Positions 8,825 through 16,542 of a stretch of 64,000 nucleotides of DNA are shown here, piece after piece (within the stretch, counting starts at the first letter, position 1; every line of letters starts with the position of its first letter). Both the position numbers and the translations under genes were made by a program. The notes below the pieces were generated by a model. The model was given only the letters and a program-made list of their open reading frames with translations, had not been told where the DNA came from and did not search any database. Source of the stretch: Brevibacterium sanguinis (GTDB taxonomy: Bacteria; Actinomycetota; Actinomycetes; Actinomycetales; Brevibacteriaceae); contig NZ_QNSB01000006.1 of the NCBI RefSeq assembly GCF_003315415.1, forward strand, positions 186,001 through 250,000, given 5' to 3'.

Positions 8825-8839
8825 TGACACGTTGTGTCA
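8825..8839. promoter_or_regulatory. TetR-type palindromic operator
   Basis: TGACAC-gtt-GTGTCA, a perfect inverted repeat in the divergent gap between the SDR (start 8790) and the TetR gene (start 8903). Its placement suggests that the adjacent repressor controls both directions. Confidence 0.6.
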
Positions 8840-8902
8840 TACAGGTCAACGCTTGGGAGCGCGGAGGACTTCCCGTTCCGGGTGCTCTCGTACAGTGGAG
8901 CC

Positions 8903-9586
8903 ATGGAGCTTTCACTGACCGAGAGGCGGCGGGCGACGACGCGCCTGGACATCGCCCTCGCCGCCGCCCGGCTGCTGTCGGCGGCGGGTTCCGGCGGCGT
9001 CACCGTCGAGGCGATCGCCGCGGAGGCGGGGGTGTCCCTGCGCACCTTCTACCGATACTTCCCGACCAAGGAGGATGCCGTCGCCCCGCTGCTCTCGGTC
9101 GGCGCGGACGACTGGCAGTCGGCGATCGCCGCGGCCCTCGACGACCCCGCGGACACCCGGCGGGGATCGATCGACGGGAACCGGCTGCGGGCGGCGATCG
9201 CCTCGGCGATCCGCACCGTGCTCTCCCCGGACGGCCCGGAGGAGGCGCAGGCGCTGGAGAGGGCCGGGGGCCTGCTCCGTGCGGCCCTGACCGACACCGC
9301 GCTGCGTTCCGTCTGGCTGCGCGTCAACGGGGAGTCCGAACGTCGCCTTCTCGGCGTCTTCCGCGCGCTCCTCGGCCCAGGGGACGACGAGCTCGACGCC
9401 CGTCTCTTCGCGGCGGCCGCGACCGCGGCGGTGCGCATCGGACTCGAGGAGTGGGCCGAGTCGAGCGGGGACCGTGCCGGCGCCGGGGCGGACCCGGCCG
9501 AGCGGGCCGGACGGGCCTTCCGGGCACTGTCGGCGGGCCTCGTTGCCGTTCCACATCATGGATCTGCGGCGGATTCCGCCGAATGA
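8903..9586 (+). CDS. TetR-family transcriptional regulator
   Basis: A 227-residue regulator with an N-terminal helix-turn-helix: VTVEAIAAEAGVSLRTFYRYFPTKED at about residues 33-58 is the canonical TetR DNA-binding segment. The C-terminal ligand domain is helical and specific. The ATG at 8903 (MELSLTERR) is preferred over the upstream GTG-initiated extension because TetR proteins usually start shortly before the first helix. Its stop overlaps the next gene's start in an ATGA (9583-9586), so the two are translationally coupled. It likely represses the divergent SDR. Confidence 0.88.
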   Translation: MELSLTERRRATTRLDIALAAARLLSAAGSGGVTVEAIAAEAGVSLRTFYRYFPTKEDAVAPLLSVGADDWQSAIAAALDDPADTRRGSIDGNRLRAAIASAIRTVLSPDGPEEAQALERAGGLLRAALTDTALRSVWLRVNGESERRLLGVFRALLGPGDDELDARLFAAAATAAVRIGLEEWAESSGDRAGAGADPAERAGRAFRALSAGLVAVPHHGSAADSAE

Positions 9587-10572
9587 GCGATGATAATCGT
9601 CCCATGCACAGCGGCGTCGGACCGGACGAACTCGGCCGGATGAGGATGCGGGGGAAGATCCTCCGGCGCTCCGCCTCGTTCAACGTCGCCCACGCCATCG
9701 ACGACCTCGAGCCCGGCACCGGCGCCCAGAGCATCCAGCGCGCGCTGACCCTGCTCAACCTCGTCGGCCTCATCTCCAGCGAGCGCAGCTGCGGTGCCAG
9801 CCTGTCGGAGATCGCCGCAATCAGCGGCCGTCCCAAGCCGAGTGTGCATCGGATGCTGCACGCGCTCATCGCGATGGGCTATGTCGAACGGCTCGACGAA
9901 GGCGGCTACCGCCTCGGCGTGCAGTCCCAGATCCTCGGACAGCTCGCGCAGAAATCGGTGGATCCCCTGGTCACGGAGTCGGAATCGAGTCTCCTGCGGC
10001 TCGCCGAGCTCACTCAGGACACCGTCTTCCTCACCCTGCGCACCGGCAGCTACTCGATCTGCGCCCGCCGGGAGGAGGGATTCGGCGAGATCTTCAACAA
10101 TGCCCTGGCCGTGGGCGACCGTCACCCGCTGGGCATCGGCGCGGGAAGCCTCGCGATCCTCGCCGAGCTCACGAGCGCCGAGGTCGACGCCCAGTTCGAG
10201 GCGAATGCGCAGATCCTCGCCGAGAAGTACCCGAAAGTCTCGATCGACCAGCTGCGCGACATCATCGACCAGGCGCGCATCGACGGATTCGTCCACAACC
10301 CCGGACTGTTCGCGCAGGGGTCGTGGGCGGTGGCGGTGCCGCTGCGGATCCGCGGCAGCCGCCCTCGGGCGGCCCTGTCGATCGCGAGCATCGCCGACCG
10401 CATCACCGGCCCCCGGGTCGAGCGGCTCGTCGCCCTGCTCCGCCATGAGGCACGCGCCATCGCCGCGGCGCTCGGCTCCGGCGCCGATTCGGGTCCGGGA
10501 ACCGCCCGCGATGACGACTCGGCCTTCGCCGAGCTCGATCTCACCGCTGCCGAGGTCGACGATGAGCGCTGA
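9583..10572 (+). CDS. IclR-family transcriptional regulator
   Basis: A 329-residue IclR protein with a 45-residue N-terminal extension. The winged helix runs from about residue 45 to 115, with recognition segment ISGRPKPSVHRMLHAL, followed by the IclR effector domain with GIGAGSLAILAEL and a conserved GSWAVAVPLRI strand. The start overlaps the TetR stop (ATGA), and its own stop overlaps the next gene by 11 bases, so the three genes form one coupled operon. ATG 9604 is a shorter alternative start. The effector is unknown; it may control the leftward CoA-ligase/TRAP operon that converges on this cluster. Confidence 0.85.
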   Translation: MSDDNRPMHSGVGPDELGRMRMRGKILRRSASFNVAHAIDDLEPGTGAQSIQRALTLLNLVGLISSERSCGASLSEIAAISGRPKPSVHRMLHALIAMGYVERLDEGGYRLGVQSQILGQLAQKSVDPLVTESESSLLRLAELTQDTVFLTLRTGSYSICARREEGFGEIFNNALAVGDRHPLGIGAGSLAILAELTSAEVDAQFEANAQILAEKYPKVSIDQLRDIIDQARIDGFVHNPGLFAQGSWAVAVPLRIRGSRPRAALSIASIADRITGPRVERLVALLRHEARAIAAALGSGADSGPGTARDDDSAFAELDLTAAEVDDER

Positions 10573-11716
10573 ACCGGCGACCACCGGGCCCGCGGCTGCC
10601 GATCCGGCGACCGTCGAGTCGATGACGCCCCCGCCAGACTATCCGCTCGGTCGCGCGGGTGAGACCTTCGTCCATGCCGGGCCCCGGCTTCACCCGCGCA
10701 TCGTGTCGGTGCCGACCGCCGTGGCGGTCCACGACGTCGATCTGCTGCCGGGGGCCGAGCTCTTCACCGAGTTCGGGCGGATCCTGTCGGAGCTGGACGT
10801 CCGCGGGGCCGGAGTCGAGGTCGTCTCGGGCGGGTTCTCCGCGCTTCCCTATGTCAGACCGGCCTATGGTCCTGATGCCGCGCATCCAATGCACTTCAGC
10901 GCGGAGATGTCGGCCGAGTGCCCCGTCCGCGTGAGGGCAGGCTCCGCGACGCTGGGATTCCGGTCGCCGGCTTCCGACCTCCGCGCCCCCGCGCCCGCTG
11001 CACCTGCTCCCGCGCTCGCTCCTGCCCCGCCCGGTCCCGCGCCCGGTCCTGCCGCGCCCGGTCCCGCTGCGCTCGACCCCTTCGGGCACATCCACGCCTC
11101 CTGGACCGACCGGCTCGGCCGCCACCGGGGCGGCCACCTCCTTCCCGGCGCCACGATCGGCGCCGAGGGTCTCCGGCTGCGCGTGTTCGCCTACTCCGAT
11201 GTGGAGCTTCTCAGCGCGATCGACGAGGAGACCGGGCTGCCGACCTTCGCGCCGCGGTCGCGTCCAGACCACCGTGTCGCTCCGAACCCGATCCACGACG
11301 TCGAGGTCTCTCCCACCTCGGCGAGCAGTGCGCATCAGACGGATCAGGACACCGTCCGCACGGGCGTGGTCTCCCGCATCCGCCCTGGTCAGATGATCGA
11401 CGAAGCGGTCCTCGACGTGTGCCGGGCAGCGGGATTCACCCGCGCCGAGGTCCGTGGCAGCCTCGGCAGCACGGTCGGTGCGATCTTCGAGGACGTGAAT
11501 GGTCGAGGTGAACGGGCCGAGGAAGTCGTCGTCGACTGGCCGGCGGCCGAATACACCGTCCTCAGGGGAACGGTCGAAGACAGCCCGGGCGAGCCGCACG
11601 TCGAGCTCGTCGCCGAGGCGGTCGACGTCCATGGCCGGGTGCTCGCCGGCAGGGTCCGCACCGGCGCGAATCCAGTCGCCGTCACCTTCGAGCTGCTCCT
11701 CCTCGAGCTCCCCTGA
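10562..11716 (+). CDS. Tandem PPC (DUF296) domain protein
   Basis: A 384-residue protein with two copies of the PPC/DUF296 fold. Copy 1 spans about residues 35-215 and includes the metal-site-like stretch GHIHASW followed by GGHLLPGATI. Copy 2 (about 255-380) begins RIRPGQMIDEAVLDVCRAAG. An Ala/Pro-rich low-complexity linker (APAPAAPAPALAPAP and repeats) interrupts copy 1. In other bacteria PPC proteins are small, often metal-binding, single-domain proteins without assigned function; in plants the domain oligomerises AT-hook proteins. Copy 2 lacks an obvious His pair, so it may be structural. It overlaps the IclR gene, which suggests a common role. Confidence 0.7.
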   Translation: MSAEPATTGPAAADPATVESMTPPPDYPLGRAGETFVHAGPRLHPRIVSVPTAVAVHDVDLLPGAELFTEFGRILSELDVRGAGVEVVSGGFSALPYVRPAYGPDAAHPMHFSAEMSAECPVRVRAGSATLGFRSPASDLRAPAPAAPAPALAPAPPGPAPGPAAPGPAALDPFGHIHASWTDRLGRHRGGHLLPGATIGAEGLRLRVFAYSDVELLSAIDEETGLPTFAPRSRPDHRVAPNPIHDVEVSPTSASSAHQTDQDTVRTGVVSRIRPGQMIDEAVLDVCRAAGFTRAEVRGSLGSTVGAIFEDVNGRGERAEEVVVDWPAAEYTVLRGTVEDSPGEPHVELVAEAVDVHGRVLAGRVRTGANPVAVTFELLLLELP

Positions 11717-11749
11717 GTTCGACGAGTACCGAGCCCGGCGAGCACTCTC

Positions 11750-11805
11750 ATCACTTTCGGAACCATACATCTGTTCTGAAACAGATGTATGGTTCCGAAA
11801 GTGAT
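11750..11805. terminator. 26-bp perfect inverted repeat between convergent genes
   Basis: Arms at 11750-11775 and 11780-11805 are perfectly complementary with a 4-base CTGA loop. The element is more AT-rich than its surroundings and lies between the stops of the PPC gene (11716) and the SDR (11839). A bidirectional terminator is the simplest reading, although there is no U-tract and the stem is unusually long. Confidence 0.55.
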
Positions 11806-11838
11806 TGGATCCCGCCGTCTCGCCGAGATGGAGAGCCC

Positions 11839-12606
11839 TCAGGACATCACGGCCCCGCCGTCGACGCGCAGGATCTGCCCGGTGGTGAATGAGGCGCCGT
11901 CGCCCGCGAGGTAGGCGACCGCCTCGGCGATCTCGTCGGGCCTGCCCAGCCTGTCGAGGGCCTGACCGGACGTGTCGTAGTCCTGACCGGCGGTCAGAGC
12001 CGACTCGACCGGCCCCGGCGCGACCGAATTGCACCGGATCCCCCGCCGCCCGTACTCCTTGGCCACCCATTTCGTCAGCGCTATGATGCCGCCCTTGCTC
12101 GCGGCGTACGCCGGACCCGAGCGCGCACCGGCCTCACCCTGGGACACCGCCCCTCCGTTGATCCCGGAGATCGAGGAGATCGTGATGATCGATCCCGCGC
12201 CCGCATCGAGCATGTGCGGGTGGACGGCGGCCCTGATGACATTGAACGTCCCGCCGAGGTTGGTGTCGAGGTCCCGCTGCCACTGCTCGGCCGTGATCTC
12301 GTCGATGCCGACGCGGGCCGCGGTCCCGGCGTTGCTGACGAGGATGTCGATGCCGCCGAATCCGGCGACGAACGAGTCGACCGTGCCCTGCACCGCCTCG
12401 GCGTCACGGACATCGAGGGCGAAGCCCGCGAACCTCTGGTCCGGGTGCTCCTCGGCCAGCCGTGCGGCGGCCTCGTCGGCGCCGCGGAGATCGACGACGC
12501 CCACCGAGGCGCCCCGACCGGCGAGCGCTTCGGCGATGGCGAAGCCGATGCCCTGGGCGGCCCCGGTGATCAGCGCGGTCCTGCCATTGAGAAGGTGCGG
12601 TTCCAT
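11839..12606 (-). CDS. SDR-family oxidoreductase
   Basis: A 255-residue classical SDR. Seen: TGAAQGIG in the cofactor loop (about residues 14-21), the NAG triplet in LVSNAGTAA, catalytic Ser in ISSISG and YAASK, and C-terminal RVDGG. The ATG at 12606 has AAGGAG four bases upstream. It is the last gene of a seven-gene leftward operon with a TRAP transporter, an acyl-CoA ligase and a thiolase. A 3-hydroxyacyl-CoA or hydroxyacid dehydrogenase role in that pathway is inferred, not shown. Confidence 0.85.
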   Translation of the reverse strand: MEPHLLNGRTALITGAAQGIGFAIAEALAGRGASVGVVDLRGADEAAARLAEEHPDQRFAGFALDVRDAEAVQGTVDSFVAGFGGIDILVSNAGTAARVGIDEITAEQWQRDLDTNLGGTFNVIRAAVHPHMLDAGAGSIITISSISGINGGAVSQGEAGARSGPAYAASKGGIIALTKWVAKEYGRRGIRCNSVAPGPVESALTAGQDYDTSGQALDRLGRPDEIAEAVAYLAGDGASFTTGQILRVDGGAVMS

Positions 12607-12632
12607 GAGTCTCCTTGTCATGTTCGCCCGGC

Positions 12633-14090
12633 TCATCCCACTCCGAGGAGATCGGGCAGCCAGTTCGAGATCGCGGGAATGTAGGTGATGAGGATGAGGG
12701 CGACGATGGAGCAGATGAGGAACGGGAGGATCCCCCGCACCACCTCCTCCAGCTTGATCCTGCCGATGCCCGCACCGACATAGAGGTTGAGGCCGACCGG
12801 TGGGGTGAACAGTCCGATCGCGAGGTTCACGGTCATGAACACGCCAATCGTCGTCATGTCGACCCCGACTCCGACGAGGATCGGCACGAGGATCGGGATG
12901 AACAGGTAGAAGGCGCTGATCGCGTCGACGAACGCGCCCACGATGAGGAGGACGACGGTGATGACGGCGAGGATGACGAACTTGTTGTCGGTGATCCCGA
13001 GCACCGCCCCGGAGACCCGCTCCGCCACGCCCTCGACGGTGATGACGTAGGAGAAGAGACTCGCGACACCGACGATGAACATGATCACCGCGGTCGACAC
13101 TCCCGATTCCAGGAACACCTTCGGCAGGTCCCGCCACCTCAGTTCCCGGTAGACGAACACGCCGACGACCAGGGCATAGACGGAGGCCACGGCACCCGCC
13201 TCGGTGGGGGTGAAGACACCGCCGTAGATTCCGCCGAGGATGATGACCGGGATGAGCAGTCCCGGGATCGCCTTGACGAAGGCGGAGATGACATCGGCCG
13301 GCCCACCGCTGAGAATGGTGATGGGATCACCGGTCGCCGTCGCCGTGGCGGTCTCCCCGGAACCGCCGCCTCCCGCCGTGGACTGCACGGCCGTCGCCCC
13401 TCCGGTTCCGGTCGACGGTCCCTCGGCACCCGCGGAGCCGGCCGCGCCGACTGCCTCTCGAGACCGGCTCGGCAGTCCCGCCGCCTCCCGTACCCGCGGC
13501 ACGAAGAGCGCGGCGACGAAGAACGCGACGGCCATGATGACACCGGGCACGATGCCCGCGATGAAGAGTCGGGAGATCGAGATCGAGCCGAACTCGGCGG
13601 CGACGACGGCGAAGATGATGAACGCGATGGACGGCGGGACGACGATGCCCATCGATCCCGATGCCGCAACGAGCGACACGGCGTGCTTCTTCTCGTATCC
13701 CTTGCGGACGAGCGCCGGGATGAGGATCGCGCCGATCGCGGCGACCGTCGCCGGCCCCGATCCGGAGATCGCGGAGAAGAAGAAGGCGGAGACGATCGTC
13801 ACCGCGGCCAGCCCGTGGTTGAAGCGGCCGAAGAGCATGAAGGCGAGATCGACGAGGCGCTTCGAGATCCCGGTGTGCTGCATGACGATCCCGGCGAGGA
13901 CGAAGAACGGGATCGCGAGCAGGGTCCCCGAGCTCAGCGAGGGGTACATGACGCTGGGGACGACGTCGAGGACCTGGAGTCCGTCGGTCGTGATGAGCAC
14001 CGTCACGGCGGACAGGCCGAGGGCGAACGCGACCGGGATCCCGAGAGCGAGGAAGAGGAAGAAGCTGCCGAACAGCAGGAGCTCGATCAT
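12633..14090 (-). CDS. dctM: TRAP transporter large permease (DctM)
   Basis: A 485-residue membrane protein of the DctM/IT superfamily: the N-terminus MIELLLFGSFFLFLALGIPVAFALG and ISGSGPATVAAIGAILIPAL are typical of the 12-segment TRAP permease. A Gly/Ser/Ala-rich cytoplasmic loop of about 60 residues near 200-265 is longer than usual. It forms the Na+-coupled transport channel with DctQ. It overlaps dctQ by four bases (ATGA at 14087-14090), consistent with coupled synthesis. Confidence 0.9.
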   Translation of the reverse strand: MIELLLFGSFFLFLALGIPVAFALGLSAVTVLITTDGLQVLDVVPSVMYPSLSSGTLLAIPFFVLAGIVMQHTGISKRLVDLAFMLFGRFNHGLAAVTIVSAFFFSAISGSGPATVAAIGAILIPALVRKGYEKKHAVSLVAASGSMGIVVPPSIAFIIFAVVAAEFGSISISRLFIAGIVPGVIMAVAFFVAALFVPRVREAAGLPSRSREAVGAAGSAGAEGPSTGTGGATAVQSTAGGGGSGETATATATGDPITILSGGPADVISAFVKAIPGLLIPVIILGGIYGGVFTPTEAGAVASVYALVVGVFVYRELRWRDLPKVFLESGVSTAVIMFIVGVASLFSYVITVEGVAERVSGAVLGITDNKFVILAVITVVLLIVGAFVDAISAFYLFIPILVPILVGVGVDMTTIGVFMTVNLAIGLFTPPVGLNLYVGAGIGRIKLEEVVRGILPFLICSIVALILITYIPAISNWLPDLLGVG

Positions 14091-14626
14091 CGCCGCCCTC
14101 CGATCTCGAGATCGTCGACGACGGGGGCGGCCTCACGGGCCAGCCGCTCGGTCACCGCCTCGGCGGAGGTGTCCTCGGTGAGCGCAGTCCGCGCGGACTG
14201 CACCGTGCGGACGATCCCGAGGAGTCCCGCGAGCGGAATCGACAAGGTGAACAGCCACTGCGGAATGCCGAGCGACGGCGTCGCCCGCCCGCGGGCCGCC
14301 TGGTGGACGAGCATCTCCCCGCCCCAGATCAGGAGAACGGCGAGGAACACGATCATCAGGGCGGCCCCGACGACGATGAGCACCCGCCGGGTGCCGCCCT
14401 GGGCATTCTCGACCAGGTAGGTGAACCCGAGGTGCGCACCGAGGCGGATGCCGACGACCGCCCCCATCATCGTCATGACGACGAGGAGGTTGATGGTGAT
14501 CTCCTCCGAGAACGCCAGGGAGGCCTGGAAGAGGTAGCGGGCCAGGACGTTGACGAAGGTGACGACGACGATCACGACGAAGGACAGGACCACGACCCAG
14601 TCCTCGAACCAACGGACGATTCTCAT
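14087..14626 (-). CDS. dctQ: TRAP transporter small permease (DctQ)
   Basis: A 179-residue protein with four predicted membrane segments and the family core LARYLFQASLAFSEEI near residues 30-45, followed by GIRLGAHLGF. It is the small membrane subunit bridging to DctM. It begins two bases before the end of the binding-protein gene and overlaps dctM by ATGA, giving the order dctP-dctQ-dctM. Confidence 0.9.
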   Translation of the reverse strand: MRIVRWFEDWVVVLSFVVIVVVTFVNVLARYLFQASLAFSEEITINLLVVMTMMGAVVGIRLGAHLGFTYLVENAQGGTRRVLIVVGAALMIVFLAVLLIWGGEMLVHQAARGRATPSLGIPQWLFTLSIPLAGLLGIVRTVQSARTALTEDTSAEAVTERLAREAAPVVDDLEIGGRR

Positions 14627-14627
14627 C

Positions 14628-15668
14628 TCACAGTCCTTCCGGGATGAAGACCTGGGCCATCTCGGGACCCCAGATCGTGCGGTATTCCTCGAACCGCGGG
14701 GCCAGGGACGTTCGGAAGGCCTCCTTCTGCTCGTCGGTGAGCTCGTTGACCTCCATGCCCTTGTCCTTGAGCTCGGCCAGCAGCTTCTCCTCGCGCTCCC
14801 TGTTCTGACTGATCTGGAACTCGTTGGCGTCAGCGGCGAGCCGAGCGACGAGTTCCTTGTCGGAATCGCTGAGAGATTCGAAGAGATCCTTGTTCATCCC
14901 GAGGATGAGCGGATCGTACGAGTAGTTCCACAGGGTCAGGTAGGGCTGGACCTCTTGGAGGTTCGCGGAGTGGATGACATCGATCGGATTCTCCTGCCCG
15001 TCGATCGCACCCTGCTGCAGCGCCGAGAACACCTCACCGAAGGGCATCGTCGTCGGGTTGGCCCCGAGCGAGCGGTAGAAGTCCGTGTAGAGACCGAATC
15101 CGGGGATCCGGAACTTCAGACCGGCCAGGTCCTCCGGGGTCTCGATGGGCCGGCGAGTGTTCGTCAGCTGCCGCATCCCCGATTCGCCGAACCCGAGCAG
15201 CTCGACGCCGCGTTCGGCGAGGTACTTCCGGTAGACATCGCCTCCGGGGCCGGCGAGGGCGGCCTGGCCGTCTTCGACGGTGTCGAAGCGGAACGGCGCG
15301 GTGACCGCGCCGAACCGGGGATCGACGCCGGCGTAGATGATCGGTGAGTTGTAGGAGAAGTCCTTGGCACCGTCCATCAGCTGCTCGACACCTGCGGTCG
15401 CCTCACCCGCGGAGAGCCGCTCGCTGCCGAAGACCTTGAGGGTGATGCGTCCGTCGGTCTCTTTCTCGAGGTCCTCGGCGAACTTCGTCGCCGCCAGATA
15501 CCACGTCGATGTCGAACCGGTCGTCACCGTCATCTTCCACCGGTAGCGCTTCTGTCCGTCCTCCGTCGTTCCGAAGTTCGTGCCGCATCCGGTGAGCAGC
15601 ATGACGAGGATCGTCAGCACCGCACACGCGGTGAGCACATGCGTCCTCCGTATTGCCTGGGGCACCAT
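14628..15668 (-). CDS. dctP: TRAP transporter substrate-binding lipoprotein (DctP)
   Basis: A 346-residue periplasmic-type binding protein. A hydrophobic signal ends in the lipobox LLTGC with the lipidated cysteine at residue 28. The DctP fold shows TGSTSTWYLAATKFAEDLE, the conserved arginine in GLKFRIPG that usually salt-bridges a substrate carboxylate, and FGEVFSALQQGAIDGQENP. ATG 15668 or the next codon, GTG 15665, could start it; GGAGG is better spaced for the GTG. The ligand is predicted to be a carboxylate and probably the substrate of the neighbouring CoA ligase. Confidence 0.9.
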   Translation of the reverse strand: MVPQAIRRTHVLTACAVLTILVMLLTGCGTNFGTTEDGQKRYRWKMTVTTGSTSTWYLAATKFAEDLEKETDGRITLKVFGSERLSAGEATAGVEQLMDGAKDFSYNSPIIYAGVDPRFGAVTAPFRFDTVEDGQAALAGPGGDVYRKYLAERGVELLGFGESGMRQLTNTRRPIETPEDLAGLKFRIPGFGLYTDFYRSLGANPTTMPFGEVFSALQQGAIDGQENPIDVIHSANLQEVQPYLTLWNYSYDPLILGMNKDLFESLSDSDKELVARLAADANEFQISQNREREEKLLAELKDKGMEVNELTDEQKEAFRTSLAPRFEEYRTIWGPEMAQVFIPEGL

Positions 15669-15690
15669 TGCCTCCTTCGCCTCGTGGTTC

Positions 15691-16542
15691 TCAGTTCGTG
15701 TCGTCGACCGCAGTCGTCGTGTCATGCTCGACGCCGCCCGCCCGGTGGACGAGTCCGCCGTCGACGGGGATGACCGTCGCGTTGATGTAGGCCGCCGCGT
15801 CGGAGGCGAGGAACACCGCGAGGTCGGCGACGTCCTCGGGCCGGCCCATCCGTCCCGTCGGCGAGAGTGCGTGCCTGGCCGCGAGCATCTCCTCGACCGA
15901 GGCATAGTGCCCGCTGATCGACCCGTGGATGAGCGGGGTCTCGATGAGGCCCGGGGCGATCGAGTTCGCGCGGATTCCCTCCGCGGCATGCTGGAGAGCC
16001 GTGGCCTTCGTCAGCGCGATGAGCCCCGCCTTCGACGCCGCGTATGCCGGGTAGTCGTACCCCATGTGCCGCATGCCTCCCACCGAGGAGACCGTGATGA
16101 TCGATCCGCCGCCGGCCTCGCGCATGTGGCCGAGCGCGAGCTTCATCGCCCGGAACGCTCCGAGGAGGTTGATGTCGAGGGCTGTCCGGAAGTCCTCGGC
16201 ATCGAGGGTGTCGAGTCCGCCGTTGACGACGATGCCGACGTTGTAGTGGAGGACGGTGGGAGTGCCCAGCACCTCGGCGCAGTGGGCGAAGGCGGCCGTC
16301 AGGGAGTCCTCATCGCCGACGTCGGCCGCGACCGTCGTGAACCGCGGAGCCTCCCCGCCGAGGCTGTCCCCGGCGTCGAGCGCGGCCCGTGCATGCTCGA
16401 GGGCGGCGGCGTCGCGGTCGACGATGCACACCCGGGCCCCGGCGGCGAGGAACGCGCGGACGGCCGCGAAGCCGTTGTTGATCTGTCCGTCGGGAGTGCC
16501 GCAGCCGATCGCGATGATGGTCTTGCCGCTGAGATCGGTCAT
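15691..16542 (-). CDS. SDR-family oxidoreductase
   Basis: A 283-residue SDR with an atypical cofactor loop: GCGTPDGQINNG replaces the usual TGxxxGxG, so the first glycines are displaced and an insertion is present. The catalytic Ser (VSSVGG), YAASK and VDGG are intact, so it is probably active, perhaps with altered cofactor preference. NxG appears as YNVG where most SDRs have NNAG. It overlaps the acyl-CoA ligase gene by four bases (ATGA at 16539-16542) and precedes dctP by 22 bases. The ketone or alcohol substrate is unknown. Confidence 0.8.
   Translation of the reverse strand: MTDLSGKTIIAIGCGTPDGQINNGFAAVRAFLAAGARVCIVDRDAAALEHARAALDAGDSLGGEAPRFTTVAADVGDEDSLTAAFAHCAEVLGTPTVLHYNVGIVVNGGLDTLDAEDFRTALDINLLGAFRAMKLALGHMREAGGGSIITVSSVGGMRHMGYDYPAYAASKAGLIALTKATALQHAAEGIRANSIAPGLIETPLIHGSISGHYASVEEMLAARHALSPTGRMGRPEDVADLAVFLASDAAAYINATVIPVDGGLVHRAGGVEHDTTTAVDDTN

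Noticed and set aside
8011-9582. N-terminal extension of the IclR frame back to 8011
   Set aside because: It runs antisense through an SDR and through the TetR gene; the ATGA overlap at 9583 gives a natural start.
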